A DNA stretch of 64,000 nt from Leisingera sp. S132 (GCF_025144465.1 NZ_CP083558.1:1-64000), one strand, 5' to 3'; positions 28,020 to 37,062 are shown, counted from the first letter of the stretch. Program-made: numbers and translations. The notes: generated by a model not told the origin, from the sequence alone.

Positions 28020-29036
28020 TTATTCTTCGCCGCGCGACTGCCAGCGTGCGTGAAGCTCTTCAATCAGTGTTTGCGCCTCTGCCTCCAGCCAGTCGGCAAA
28101 GCCGCCGCCGGGCAGTTCCAGGCTGACGCCCTTGGCGGTGCGGCGCAGGGTGGCGCTGCGCAGCCCATCCACGGTCAGCGGCTGGCTGAGGGTGCGCGCC
28201 TTGGCGGGTTTGGCCGGTTTCTGCGGGGCAGGGGCGGCGCCAGCGGCGCTGAACACCGCCTCAAACGCCAGAACCGAAGGATCGGCGGGTTCAGCCTCGG
28301 CGGTGCCGTTGACGGCCCGCATGGTGAAATCGTCGTATTCCTTCTGGGCGATGGCAATCAGCCCCTCCTGACTGGTGCCGCTGGCGGCAATTGCCTTGGC
28401 CAGCGCGTCCCAACGGGGGCGGCCGATGCCCTGAGCCGGGCCGATGGCGCGGATCAGATCGGGGCCCACCGCCTCGGCAATGGCGATGGCCATGGAGACG
28501 GAGGATTTGGTGACGGTCAGCACCTCGGCGACCTGCGACTGGTTGCCGAAACCGTTTTCGACCAGCTCCTGCGCGAACAGCGCCTTTTCGATGAAGGAGA
28601 GGTCGCGGCGCGCCATGTTTTCGGAAATCTGCGCACGCACGGCGGCGTCATCATCCAGAGTGGCGACCAGGGCGCGGACCTTGGTGACCTTGTCGGAGGC
28701 GCGGATCGCCTCCAGCCGGCGGCGGCCGTAGACCAGCAGGTAGCGGTCGGCCTCAGACGGGTGGCGGCGCACCAGGATCGGCACGGTCTGGCCGTTGGCC
28801 TCAATCGCGTCGCGCAGGTCGTGGATGTCGTTGGGGTCGAGCCGGTCGTGGACGCGGGTGTCCTCGATCTGATGCGGTTCCAGATCCCAGACGCGGTGCG
28901 AATCCACCGCGTCGCGGGCCGAGCGCAGGGCGCGGTTGCTGGACATCATCGGCGTCGCCGGGGCAGGGGAGGAGACCGGCGCGCCGGCCGCGGCCAGGCT
29001 GTCGAGCATCGAGAGGCGGGATTTCTTGCTGGTCAT
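28020..29036 (-). CDS. repB: Plasmid partition protein RepB (ParB family)
   Basis: A 338-residue ParB-like protein that binds parS. The ParB/Srx nuclease-like domain (about 60-150) contains IEANGQTVPILVRRHPSEADRYLLVYGRRRLEAIRA, and ENMARRDLSFIEKALFAQEL is the helical part before the helix-turn-helix (about 180-215, NQSQVAEVLTVTKSSVSMAIAIAEA). It overlaps repA by four bases (ATGA). Its target parS lies just past repC. Confidence 0.95.
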   Translation of the reverse strand: MTSKKSRLSMLDSLAAAGAPVSSPAPATPMMSSNRALRSARDAVDSHRVWDLEPHQIEDTRVHDRLDPNDIHDLRDAIEANGQTVPILVRRHPSEADRYLLVYGRRRLEAIRASDKVTKVRALVATLDDDAAVRAQISENMARRDLSFIEKALFAQELVENGFGNQSQVAEVLTVTKSSVSMAIAIAEAVGPDLIRAIGPAQGIGRPRWDALAKAIAASGTSQEGLIAIAQKEYDDFTMRAVNGTAEAEPADPSVLAFEAVFSAAGAAPAPQKPAKPAKARTLSQPLTVDGLRSATLRRTAKGVSLELPGGGFADWLEAEAQTLIEELHARWQSRGEE

Positions 29037-30220
29037 GGGCGCCCCCAGGTTTCCTGAATGAGCTGGCTGATTTCGTCGTTCACCGCGTTCAGGCTTTCGA
29101 CCGCGCGGTCATAGGTGGAGCGGGTGAAAGCGCTGCGTTCGACCTCGTATAGGGTCTGTTTTGTGAGGCCTGCGTCGGAGATTGCGGTGGATTTCAGCAT
29201 CGGCGCATTCAGCACCTTGTCGCCGTACATGGTGCGCAGGAAGGCAACGATGCGGTTCTGCGGCGCGTCCGACGGCTCGTAGCGCGTGAGCAGGTAGCGC
29301 ATCCAGTCGTGGCTCATGTCGGCGCCGGACTGGGCGATCACGTCCATCAGGTCGGCGGTCATGCGCAGGAACTGCGACATCGACATCACGTCGAGCATTT
29401 CCGGGTGGATGGTGACCAGCACGCCGGTGGCAGCGGAGAGCGCCGACATGGTCAGGAAGCCAAGCTGTGGCGGGCAGTCGATCACCACCACGTCATAGTC
29501 GGAATCGACCTGTGTCAGAGCCTCTTTGACCCGGAAAAAGAACAGCCCGGCGCTGCCCTGCGCGAGGGCGCGGGGGGTGTCGTGCTCAAACTCCATCAGT
29601 TCGAGGTTGCCGGGAATGAGATCGAGATTCGGGATGTATGTCTTGCGGATCACCGAGGAAATCGGCGCCGGGTCGTCATAGCGGATGGCATCGTACAGCG
29701 TGCCGCCGTCCTTGAGGTCGAACTCCGGCTGGACGCCGTGCAGCGCGGTGAGCGATGCCTGCGGGTCGAGGTCGATCGCCAGCACCCGGTAGCCCTTGAG
29801 CGCGAGGCGCTGCGCCAGATGGGCGGAGGTGGTGGTCTTGCCGGAGCCGCCCTTGAAGTTCATCACGCCGATGATCTGCATATGGTCGCCGTCGCGGCGG
29901 CCGGGCAGGTAATCGCCGGGCTTGCGGGCGGTTTTTTCCAGCAGTTCGCGCAGTTCGCGGATGTCCTCGGCGGAATACTGGCGGCGGTTGCCGGCGGTCA
30001 GCTCGGGCGAGGGGCCCTTGCCGTCCAGATGCAGCTTGCGCAGGTAGGAATCATTCACGCCCAAGAGGCTTGCGGCCTCGCCGGAGGTGAATTTGCGCAT
30101 GGTCTTGGAGGCATTCGGCGGGAACAGGCTTTCGCGCTGCGCGTGCAGCTGGGCCGCAATCCATTCGGAATGCTGGCGGATCACCGCATTGAGATCCTCA
30201 GGTGTGTATGTATGATCCAT
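29033..30220 (-). CDS. repA: Plasmid partition ATPase RepA (ParA family)
   Basis: A 395-residue ParA-type ATPase. An N-terminal helix-turn-helix region (about 42-70, FTSGEAASLLGVNDSYLRKL) precedes the deviant Walker A KGGSGKTT (123-130). Walker A' and B regions follow (YRVLAIDLDPQASLT, VVIDCPPQLGFLTM). In repABC systems it moves plasmid copies with RepB and represses the operon. It is the first gene of repA-repB-repC; a promoter and inverted-repeat operator lie immediately upstream. Confidence 0.95.
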   Translation of the reverse strand: MDHTYTPEDLNAVIRQHSEWIAAQLHAQRESLFPPNASKTMRKFTSGEAASLLGVNDSYLRKLHLDGKGPSPELTAGNRRQYSAEDIRELRELLEKTARKPGDYLPGRRDGDHMQIIGVMNFKGGSGKTTTSAHLAQRLALKGYRVLAIDLDPQASLTALHGVQPEFDLKDGGTLYDAIRYDDPAPISSVIRKTYIPNLDLIPGNLELMEFEHDTPRALAQGSAGLFFFRVKEALTQVDSDYDVVVIDCPPQLGFLTMSALSAATGVLVTIHPEMLDVMSMSQFLRMTADLMDVIAQSGADMSHDWMRYLLTRYEPSDAPQNRIVAFLRTMYGDKVLNAPMLKSTAISDAGLTKQTLYEVERSAFTRSTYDRAVESLNAVNDEISQLIQETWGRP

Positions 30221-30284
30221 CTGCCCTTGTGCCTGCCATCTGCGCCGCTCTGCCTTTTACCCGTGTGTCTGCTGCGTGGCGTGT

Positions 30285-30349
30285 TCACGGAATTTGGCGT
30301 TTGCCGCCTCTTTTCCGTGACTATTGGCCAAAGCGCGGGATTCGTGCAA
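30285..30349 (-). promoter_or_regulatory. repA promoter and RepA-type operator
   Basis: On the minus strand TTGCAC (30349-30344), an 18-base spacer and AATAGT (30325-30320) form a promoter. An inverted repeat TCACGGAA (30285-30292) / TTCCGTGA (30313-30320) lies just downstream of and touching the -10 box, with an inner GGCG/CGCC pair. In studied repABC plasmids RepA binds an inverted repeat near the -10 box to autoregulate. Strand and spacing fit repA (start 30220). Confidence 0.6.
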
Positions 30350-30384
30350 GCATTTTCTAGTGTTGGGCGGTTCCGGGCGCGGCG

Positions 30385-31593
30385 TCAGCGGCTGGGAAAC
30401 AGGCCGGGCATCCAGTCTCCGGCCAGGGTGGCCGGGAAGGCCAGCTGCAGGGGCGCGCGCTGGGTTGGCGAGGAGAGGGCGCCGGATGCCAGCAATCCGG
30501 CGGTCACCTTGCGGGCCTGGCGGTCGCTGACGCCAAGCAGGCCGTGCACGCTTCCGCGCTCCAGTTTGCCCAGTGTCAGAGCCTCGCGCATCACCGTTTC
30601 GGCGCCGGTCAGCAGGCGGCCTGCGCGGATTTCACCCTGGCACCAGGCCTCAACCCGGGCGCGCAGGGCCTGCGGCTGCATCAGCTGCTCCATGAAGCGG
30701 ACCTGATCCAGCGCGGTGTCCAGGAAGAAGGCGGCAAATTCTGCCAGCCGCTGCTCCGACAGGTTGCCGCGCCCGTCGGCGCCGCCGTGGCGGGGCTCAT
30801 CCGCGGCCATCAGGCGCTGTTTGTACTCGGCCTCCTTGCGGGCGAGGCCGCGGGAGGCGGACCACAGGCCCTCGGAATTCACGTTCTGGCGCAGCATGGC
30901 GTGGGCCACCATGCGCGACACCCGCCCGTTCAGGTCGAGGAAGGGGTGCACCCAGACCAGCCGGTGATGGGCGCAGGCGGTGGCGATGATGGCGCCGCTG
31001 CGGCCCTGGGTGCCATACATCTTGCGCATATGGGCCAGCAGCCGCGCCACCGCGCCGGGGCTGGGGGCGACGTGCTTGCCCACCTGCACATAATCCGTGC
31101 GGAAGGCGCCGGGGATGATCCGGGTCTCCGTGCCGTCGGGGCCGCGCGTGACGAGCAGGCTGGCGGGCAGATTCTCGCAGAACCGGCGGTGGATCTCCTG
31201 CAGCACGGCGGGATCGAGCGGGTGGCCGGGCAGCCCGCCCTCATCAATCCATTTCTGCACCGCGATATGGGCAACCGCCTCCAGCTGCAGATCGCGCTTG
31301 GCCTGATCCTGGCTGAAATCCTGATTGAGCGCGCGTTCGATGTCGACCGGGTGGGTGTTGTGGCCCTCGATCAGGTTCGAGTAGTAGCAGTTCATCGACC
31401 GCACCAGGCCGGCCAGCGGGGTGCGGACCGCCTCTGGCAGCGCGGCGCGCAGGGCGGAGGAGGCCATCGCCAGCTCCACCGCCAGATCGTTGAGGGCAGG
31501 GCGGTGCCGGGAGGCTTCTTCGGGGATCAGCGGCTCGACGATGGTGATCGGCTCGCCATCATCCGCCAGGTTGGTTGGCCTGTCCGCCGCCAT
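30385..31593 (-). CDS. Fic-domain protein (probable AMPylator) with variant active-site motif
   Basis: A 402-residue Fic/DOC protein, a family that usually transfers AMP from ATP to target proteins. The N-terminal inhibitory helix motif S72-NLI-E76-G77 (SNLIEG) is present, as in self-inhibited class II Fic enzymes. The core motif reads HPFLDLNGR at 216-224, where the canonical form is HPFx(D/E)GNGR, so the Gly before Asn is replaced by Leu. Catalytic His216 and the final Arg remain. The C-terminus (about 345-400) looks like a winged helix (GSVHGLLGVSDRQARKVTAGLLASGAL). It lies next to repA, a place where plasmid-maintenance genes are common. ATG 31593 is adopted; an upstream ATG at 31644 gives a repeat-encoded N-terminus. 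Confidence 0.85.
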   Translation of the reverse strand: MAADRPTNLADDGEPITIVEPLIPEEASRHRPALNDLAVELAMASSALRAALPEAVRTPLAGLVRSMNCYYSNLIEGHNTHPVDIERALNQDFSQDQAKRDLQLEAVAHIAVQKWIDEGGLPGHPLDPAVLQEIHRRFCENLPASLLVTRGPDGTETRIIPGAFRTDYVQVGKHVAPSPGAVARLLAHMRKMYGTQGRSGAIIATACAHHRLVWVHPFLDLNGRVSRMVAHAMLRQNVNSEGLWSASRGLARKEAEYKQRLMAADEPRHGGADGRGNLSEQRLAEFAAFFLDTALDQVRFMEQLMQPQALRARVEAWCQGEIRAGRLLTGAETVMREALTLGKLERGSVHGLLGVSDRQARKVTAGLLASGALSSPTQRAPLQLAFPATLAGDWMPGLFPSR

Positions 31594-31689
31594 GCATATC
31601 CCTGTTCCGGTTTCGGGGTATGACGCCCGTTTGTTCCTGTTCAAGTTCCGTTTTATAGCCCGATTCCGGCTGCCGGGAAACAGGATAAA

Positions 31690-31713
31690 ATAACATTATT
31701 ATCATAGTGTTAT
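31690..31713. promoter_or_regulatory. 24-bp AT-rich palindrome upstream of fic and the P-type ATPase gene
   Basis: The two 12-base halves (31690-31701 and 31702-31713) match as an inverted repeat at 10 of 12 positions, with ends ATAACA and TGTTAT. It lies about 97 bases before fic and 170 before the ATPase gene in an otherwise GC-rich area, and is a good operator or promoter candidate. Confidence 0.5.
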
Positions 31714-31739
31714 AAATGTTCCGTGGGTGCTTGCTGCTG

Positions 31740-31787
31740 ATTCTGTTCCGCTTTGAGTTCCGGTTTCTATTCCGGTTCGCATTCGGA
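31740..31787. repeat. Four degenerate 12-bp tandem repeats
   Basis: Units ATTCTGTTCCGC, TTTGAGTTCCGG, TTTCTATTCCGG and TTCGCATTCGGA follow without gaps. Related TTCCGGTTT/GTTCCGTTTT pieces occur on the other side of the palindrome at about 31605-31665. Together they flank the AT-rich centre of the fic/ATPase intergenic region. They could be iteron-like protein-binding sites or drifted microsatellite sequence. Confidence 0.5.
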
Positions 31788-31881
31788 ATACCCCCCTGCG
31801 GCGTTGGTGCAGTTGCCGGAGGGGCCAAAGTTGCGGCAGGCTGGAAACGGCGGCCGGAGGCGGCTGCGGAGGGCAAAGCGC

Positions 31882-34497
31882 ATGGCAAACCCGGTTCAGG
31901 ACAGCAGTGGCGGGCGGCTCAGCGGGCTGACGCGGCAGCAGGCGGAGGCGGCGCGCCGGACGCATGGCTGGAACGAACTGCCGCAGGGCCGACGGACCGG
32001 GCCGCTGCAGGTGTTCCTGCGCCAGTTCAGCAATCTTCTGGTGCTGATCCTGATTGCTGCCGGGATAATCGCCTTCACGCTGGGCGAATATGCCGACACG
32101 CTGGCGATCGGGCTGGTGATCGGGCTGAACGGGGTGCTGGGCTTTGTGCAGGAATGGCGGGCGGAGACCGCGCTGGAAAGCCTGCGCAGCATGCTGTCGC
32201 CGCAGGCGCTGGCGGTGCGCGACGGGCGCGAGCAGGTGATCGGGGCGCGCGAGCTGGTGCCGGGCGATCTGATCATCCTGGAGGCGGGCGCCCGGGTGCC
32301 TGCTGACGCGCGCCTGCAGGAAGCCGCCGGGCTGCGGCTGGATGAAAGCGCGCTGACCGGGGAATCGGTTCCGGTGGACAAGGCGCCCGGCACAGACAAT
32401 GCGGAGGTGTTTGCCGGCACGGTGGTGGCGGCGGGCCGCGCACTGGCAGTGGTCACCGCGACCGGCGCGCGCACCGCCTTTGGCGAGATCGCGGCGCTGA
32501 CCGGGGCGGTGGGCCTCAAGAAAACCAATCTGCAGGTGCAATTGGGCCGCTTGGCGCGGCAGCTGGGGGTTGCGGCGCTGGCGATTGCTGCCGCGATCCT
32601 GACGCTGGGGCTGTATATGGGGCGGGACGCGGCGGAGATGTTCATGACCGGCCTGTCGCTGTCGGTGGCGATGGTGCCGGAGGGGCTGCCCGCGGTGGTC
32701 ACCATCACCCTGGCGCTGGGGGCGGCGGCGATGGTGCGGCAGAAAGCCTTGGCGCGGCGGTTGCAGGCGGTGGAAACGCTGGGTGCGGCCTCGGTCATCT
32801 GCACTGACAAGACCGGCACCCTGACGGAAAACAAGATGACCGTGACGCGGGTCTGGACGCTGGACCGCAGCTATCAGGTGACTGGCACCGGCTATGATCC
32901 GGCGGGTCATATCGCCTGCAACGGCATGGTCACCGGCGCGCGGGAGGATGCGGTGCTGGCAGAGTTGCTGGAGGCGGGGCTGACCTGCACCCATGCCGCC
33001 CTGCACCGCGAGGGCGATCACTGGCAGATGACCGGCGCCCCGACCGAGGGCGCGCTGGTGACCCTCGGCTACAAGGGCTGGGCAGCGCTGCCGCCGCCGG
33101 ATGCGGTGCTGGCGGAAATCCCCTTCAGCAGCGAGCGCAAGCGGATGAGCGTGCTGGCGCGCAGCGGCGGCGGCGGAAAGGTCCTGACCAAGGGCGCGCC
33201 GGAGCAGGTTCTGGGCCTCTGCACAGAAGTGCTGACGCAGGACGGCCCCCGGAAGCTGGGCGCAGGGGAGGCGGCCGCCATCACCGACGCCTATGAGGCG
33301 ATGGCGGCAGAAGGGCTGCGGGTGATCGGGCTGGCATCTGGCGCTGCGCAGGGCGGAGAGATCCGTGAGCAGGACATGACCTTCCTCGGGCTGGCGGGGC
33401 TGATCGACCCGCCGCGGCCCGAAGTGCGGGCGGCCATCGGCGCGGCGCGGTCGGCAGGCATCCGGGTGATCATGATCACCGGCGACAGCCCGCTGACTGC
33501 CGGGGTGATTGCGGCCCAGCTGGGGCTGCCTGCCGGCAAGACCCTGACCGGCGATGCGCTGGAGGCGCTGGAGGATGCGGAGCTGGACCGGATCCTGCAG
33601 CAGGATGTGCTGTTTGCCCGCACAAGGCCCGCCCACAAGATGCGGATCGTCTCGGCCCTGCAGGGGCAGCATCAGATCGTGGCGATGACCGGCGACGGGG
33701 TGAACGATGCGCCGGCCCTGAAGCAGGCCGACATCGGGGTTTCAATGGGGGTGCGGGGCACGGATGTGGCCAAGGATGCCTCCGACCTGGTGCTGCTGGA
33801 CGATAATTTTGCCACCATCGTGCGGGCCATCGGCGAGGGGCGGCGGCAGTTCACCAATGTGCGCAAGTTCGTGCGCTACCTCTTGTCCTCCAACGCGGGC
33901 GAGGTGATTGCGCTGCTGATCAATATCCTGATCGGCGGGCCGCTGATATTTCTGGCGACGCAGATCCTGTGGATGAACCTGGTCACCGACGGGGTGACGG
34001 CGGTGGCGCTGGGGCTGGAGAAGGGCGAGCCGGACCAGATGGAGCATCCGCCGCGCAGGAAGGACGCGCCGATTGTGGGCAAGGCCGGGCTGCTGACCAT
34101 TCTGGCGCTGGGGCTTTATACCGGGCTGGCCAGCCTGTGGCTGTTCCTGCATCTCTTGGACGGCAGCGAGGATCTGGCCCGCACCGCCGCCTTTACCGCC
34201 ATGGTGGTCTTTGAGAAGGCGAGCGTCTTTGCGTTCCGTTCGCTGCATCTGCCGTGCTGGCGGATCGGGTTTTTCAGCAATCCGCTGCTGCTGGCGGCGC
34301 TGGCGGTGACCATCGGGGCGCAGGTGGCGGCGGTGTACTGGCCGCCGCTGCAGGTGCTGCTGCACACGGTGCCGCTGCAGGCGGAGCACTGGGGGCTGAT
34401 CGCGCTGCTGGTGCTGCCGGTTTTGCTGGTGCCGGAGGGGCTGAAAACCCTGCGCTACCTTGCCACCCGCCGGACCAGGCGGGCGGCGGCGGCTTGA
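31882..34497 (+). CDS. Cation-transporting P-type ATPase (P2-type, Ca2+/Na+-like)
   Basis: An 871-residue ion pump. The actuator motif TGES is at 159-162, PEGLP in M4 at 266-270, the phosphorylated Asp in DKTGT at 309-313, and the hinge TGDGVNDAPALK near 610. M5-M6 carry NAGEVIALLIN and NLVTDGVTAVALG, typical of P2A pumps moving Ca2+ or related cations; heavy-metal (CPx) motifs are absent. ATG 31882 is chosen because GGAGGG lies upstream and it matches the usual N-terminus with LTRQQAEAARRTHGWNELP. It leads a metal/stress gene run whose next member is a VIT-type transporter. Confidence 0.9.
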   Translation: MANPVQDSSGGRLSGLTRQQAEAARRTHGWNELPQGRRTGPLQVFLRQFSNLLVLILIAAGIIAFTLGEYADTLAIGLVIGLNGVLGFVQEWRAETALESLRSMLSPQALAVRDGREQVIGARELVPGDLIILEAGARVPADARLQEAAGLRLDESALTGESVPVDKAPGTDNAEVFAGTVVAAGRALAVVTATGARTAFGEIAALTGAVGLKKTNLQVQLGRLARQLGVAALAIAAAILTLGLYMGRDAAEMFMTGLSLSVAMVPEGLPAVVTITLALGAAAMVRQKALARRLQAVETLGAASVICTDKTGTLTENKMTVTRVWTLDRSYQVTGTGYDPAGHIACNGMVTGAREDAVLAELLEAGLTCTHAALHREGDHWQMTGAPTEGALVTLGYKGWAALPPPDAVLAEIPFSSERKRMSVLARSGGGGKVLTKGAPEQVLGLCTEVLTQDGPRKLGAGEAAAITDAYEAMAAEGLRVIGLASGAAQGGEIREQDMTFLGLAGLIDPPRPEVRAAIGAARSAGIRVIMITGDSPLTAGVIAAQLGLPAGKTLTGDALEALEDAELDRILQQDVLFARTRPAHKMRIVSALQGQHQIVAMTGDGVNDAPALKQADIGVSMGVRGTDVAKDASDLVLLDDNFATIVRAIGEGRRQFTNVRKFVRYLLSSNAGEVIALLINILIGGPLIFLATQILWMNLVTDGVTAVALGLEKGEPDQMEHPPRRKDAPIVGKAGLLTILALGLYTGLASLWLFLHLLDGSEDLARTAAFTAMVVFEKASVFAFRSLHLPCWRIGFFSNPLLLAALAVTIGAQVAAVYWPPLQVLLHTVPLQAEHWGLIALLVLPVLLVPEGLKTLRYLATRRTRRAAAA

Positions 34498-34507
34498 CCT
34501 CCCTCAA
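34494..34507. promoter_or_regulatory. Weak FNR-like box before the VIT gene
   Basis: TTGAC-CTCC-CTCAA matches the FNR/FnrL consensus TTGAT-N4-ATCAA at 8 of 10 positions. It overlaps the ATPase stop and lies 34 bases before the VIT gene start. Weak alone; listed because three other such boxes occur in this gene run. Confidence 0.25.
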
Positions 34508-34541
34508 TGCGGTTTTTGCCGTTCCGGGCCATCCTGCGGGC

Positions 34542-35255
34542 ATGAACGGCGATCACGGGCACAGCAAGGAGGACATCGCGCGGCGGCTTGCGGGCAGCAA
34601 CGGCACCGGGCGGCTGCGGGATGCGGTCTACGGCGGCATTGACGGCGCGGTCACCACCTTTGCGATTGCTGCGGGCGTCGAGGGCGCCGGGTTTTCGCAA
34701 GGCGTGATCATCGCCCTGGGCATTGCCAACGTGCTGGCGGACGGGTTTTCGATGGCGGCGGCCAATTACCTGGGCACCAAGGCGGATCTGGACGACCGGC
34801 GGCGGCTGTACCGGGTGGAGAAACGCCATATCCGCGACTACCCGGAGGGCGAGCGCGAGGAGCTGCGCCAGATCTTTCAGGAGCTGGGGCTGAGCGGCGA
34901 AGTGCTGGAGGGCGCGGTGCGGTCGGTTGCTGCCAATCCGGAAAAATGGGTGTCGCTGATGCTGACCAGCGAATACGGGCTGGCGCCCGCAGAGCCCAAC
35001 CCGGTGGCGGCGGCGCTGACCACCTTTGCCGCCTTCATGGCGGCGGGCATCGTGCCGCTCTTGCCCTTCATGCTGCGGCTGCCGGATCCGTTCCTGACGG
35101 CGGCACTGGCCACCGGGGCGGTGTTTTTCGGCATCGGCGCCAGCAAGAGCGTCTGGTCGCTGGCGCCCTGGTGGAAATCCGGGCTGGAGACGCTGGCCAT
35201 CGGCTCCTGCGCGGCGGCGGTGGCCTATCTGGCGGGCAGCCTGTTCCGGGTTTGA
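34542..35255 (+). CDS. VIT1/CCC1-family transporter (iron/manganese type)
   Basis: A 237-residue membrane protein of the VIT family, which moves Fe2+ or Mn2+ out of the cytoplasm. The pattern RLRDAVYGGIDGAVTTFAIAAGV opens the first membrane segment, followed by ALGIANVLADGFSMAAANYLGTKAD. A cytoplasmic helical segment (about 85-150, ERE...QIFQELGLSGE) and three C-terminal membrane segments follow. Glu and Met metal ligands in the helical domain are plausible (EREELRQIFQE). It lies 44 bases after the P-type ATPase gene. Confidence 0.85.
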   Translation: MNGDHGHSKEDIARRLAGSNGTGRLRDAVYGGIDGAVTTFAIAAGVEGAGFSQGVIIALGIANVLADGFSMAAANYLGTKADLDDRRRLYRVEKRHIRDYPEGEREELRQIFQELGLSGEVLEGAVRSVAANPEKWVSLMLTSEYGLAPAEPNPVAAALTTFAAFMAAGIVPLLPFMLRLPDPFLTAALATGAVFFGIGASKSVWSLAPWWKSGLETLAIGSCAAAVAYLAGSLFRV

Positions 35256-35265
35256 GCCGGATCAA
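35252..35265. promoter_or_regulatory. FNR-like box upstream of the S2P protease gene
   Basis: TTGAG-CCGG-ATCAA matches TTGAT-N4-ATCAA at 9 of 10 positions and lies 49 bases before the start of the M50 gene, a sensible place for activation by FnrL. Confidence 0.45.
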
Positions 35266-35313
35266 GGGGGCGGGGACGGTTTGGCGCTAAGCTGATGACC
35301 GGAGGGACGCCCC

Positions 35314-36465
35314 ATGTTTTCAAATGCCATCAAAATCGCCACCCTGCAGGGGTTTGACATCAGGATTGATCCGAGCTGGGCGCTGATTGCCGCGCTGATC
35401 ACCTGGAGCCTGTCGGCGCAGTATTTTCCGATGGTCTATCCCGGTGCCGGCGGCAGCGTCTATCTCACCCTGGCGCTGCTGGCGATGCTGGGTTTTTTCG
35501 GCTCGCTGATCCTGCATGAGATGTCCCATTCGGTGGTGGCCCGCCGGTACGGGGTGGAGATCAAGGGCATCACCCTGTTCATCTTCGGCGGGGTGGCCGA
35601 GCTGGGATCGGAGCCGAAAACCGCCGCCAGCGAGTTCTGGATTGCCATTGCCGGCCCGCTGATGAGCTTTGCGCTGGCCTTGGCCTTCTGGCTGCTGGCG
35701 CAGATCGGCGGGTGGCTTGCGCCGGGGATGGCGCTGAATCCTGTGCTGGACTACCTGGCGCTGATCAACATGGTGCTGGCGGTGTTCAACCTGGCGCCGG
35801 CCTTTCCGCTGGATGGCGGGCGCATCTTCCGCGCCTATCTGTGGAGCCGCAGCGGCGACCTGCTGCAGGCCACGGCCACAGCCACGAGGATCAGCAGCTA
35901 TTTTGCCTATGCGCTGATCCTCTTTGGCGTCGTCGGGCTGTTTTCCGGTAACCCGGTTGCGTCGCTCTGGCAGGTGCTGATCGGGGTGTTCGTGCTGACG
36001 GCGGCCAAGGGCACCTATGCCCGCCAGCTGCAGGAGGCGGCGTTCAAGGGCAAGACGGTTGCCGCGCTGATGACGCGCGATGCGGTCACCGTGCTGCCGG
36101 AGGTGAGCCTGCAATATCTGGCGGATCAGGTGATGCTGGCGGAGCGCATGAGCTTTGTGCCGGTGGTGCTGGGCGATGTGCTGCTGGGCTATGCTGATAC
36201 CGGCCTGCTGGCGCAGACACCGCGCACGGACTGGGCGGCAACCCCTGTCGGCGACGTCTATGTTGCGGCGGATGCGGATAATACGGTCAGCCCGGAAATG
36301 CCTGCCGCGGAGCTGATGGCGAAAATCTCTGCCACCGGACGGCGCAAGTTCCTGGTGGCAGAGGGGCGCCAACTGCTGGGGGTGGTCACCCTGTCTGATC
36401 TGATGGGCTATCTGGCGGTGCTGCAGGAGATCCGGCTGCCGGACCGCCAGTCTGAACGGAGCTGA
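35314..36465 (+). CDS. Site-2 protease family zinc metalloprotease (M50) with CBS domains
   Basis: A 383-residue intramembrane protease. The zinc motif H68-E-M-S-H72 sits in the second or third membrane segment. The second metal-binding motif NLAPAFPLDGGRIFRA is near 160-175. After the membrane core (to about 225) two CBS-like modules follow (MTRDAVTVLPEVSLQYLADQVM and ISATGRRKFLVAEGRQLLGVVTLSDLMGYL), which could sense adenine nucleotides. Its substrate is unknown. It is followed four bases later by a flavoprotein gene and preceded by an FNR-like box. Confidence 0.88.
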   Translation: MFSNAIKIATLQGFDIRIDPSWALIAALITWSLSAQYFPMVYPGAGGSVYLTLALLAMLGFFGSLILHEMSHSVVARRYGVEIKGITLFIFGGVAELGSEPKTAASEFWIAIAGPLMSFALALAFWLLAQIGGWLAPGMALNPVLDYLALINMVLAVFNLAPAFPLDGGRIFRAYLWSRSGDLLQATATATRISSYFAYALILFGVVGLFSGNPVASLWQVLIGVFVLTAAKGTYARQLQEAAFKGKTVAALMTRDAVTVLPEVSLQYLADQVMLAERMSFVPVVLGDVLLGYADTGLLAQTPRTDWAATPVGDVYVAADADNTVSPEMPAAELMAKISATGRRKFLVAEGRQLLGVVTLSDLMGYLAVLQEIRLPDRQSERS

Positions 36466-36469
36466 TGCG

Positions 36470-37045
36470 ATGAAACGGATACTGATCGTTCAGGGCCACC
36501 CCGACAACTCCCGGCAGCATTTCTGCCATGCACTGGCGCAAAGCTATGAGTCGGCAGCAGCAAAAGCCGGTCATCAGGTCAGCGTAATTGATGTTGCCGC
36601 CAGCGGGGCAACCTGCCTGCGCTCCCGCGCGGAGTGGGAGAGCGGCCTTCCCGAATATGCCGCTGAAGCGCAGCGGGCGATTGCTGCCGCGGACCACATC
36701 GTCTTCATTTATCCACTGTGGCTGGGCAGTATGCCGGCGCTGCTGAAGGCCTGGCTGGAACAGGTGTTCCGGGAGGGTTTTGCCTTCAACATGAGCAAAC
36801 ACGGCTGGCATTCCAGGCTGAAGGGGAAATCAGCGCGTGTCATCGTCACGATGGGAATGCCCGCCTTTGCCTATAAGTGGTTTTTCTTTGCTCATTCCCT
36901 GCGCAGTTTTGAGCGCAATATCCTCAAGTTCTGCGGAATCAGGCCGGTGAGATGGTCGGTGTTCGGGATGGTCGAGGACACCAATTCAAACCGGCGCCGG
37001 AAATACCTGGCGGAAACCGCCCGCAACGGGGCGGCGGCGCGTTAG
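36470..37045 (+). CDS. Flavodoxin-fold NAD(P)H oxidoreductase (NQO/KefF-like)
   Basis: A 191-residue FMN/FAD-dependent quinone-reductase-like protein. The first strand and phosphate loop read MKRILIVQGHPDNSRQHFCHAL, and IVFIYPLWLGSMPALLKAWLEQVFREGFAF is the flavin-contacting segment typical of the family. GGAG precedes the ATG. The last region (LRSFERNILKFCGIRPVRWSVFG) also matches. It probably reduces quinones or other electrophiles and is co-transcribed with the protease gene. Confidence 0.85.
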   Translation: MKRILIVQGHPDNSRQHFCHALAQSYESAAAKAGHQVSVIDVAASGATCLRSRAEWESGLPEYAAEAQRAIAAADHIVFIYPLWLGSMPALLKAWLEQVFREGFAFNMSKHGWHSRLKGKSARVIVTMGMPAFAYKWFFFAHSLRSFERNILKFCGIRPVRWSVFGMVEDTNSNRRRKYLAETARNGAAAR

Positions 37046-37062
37046 CGCGGCCGCCGTGCTGT

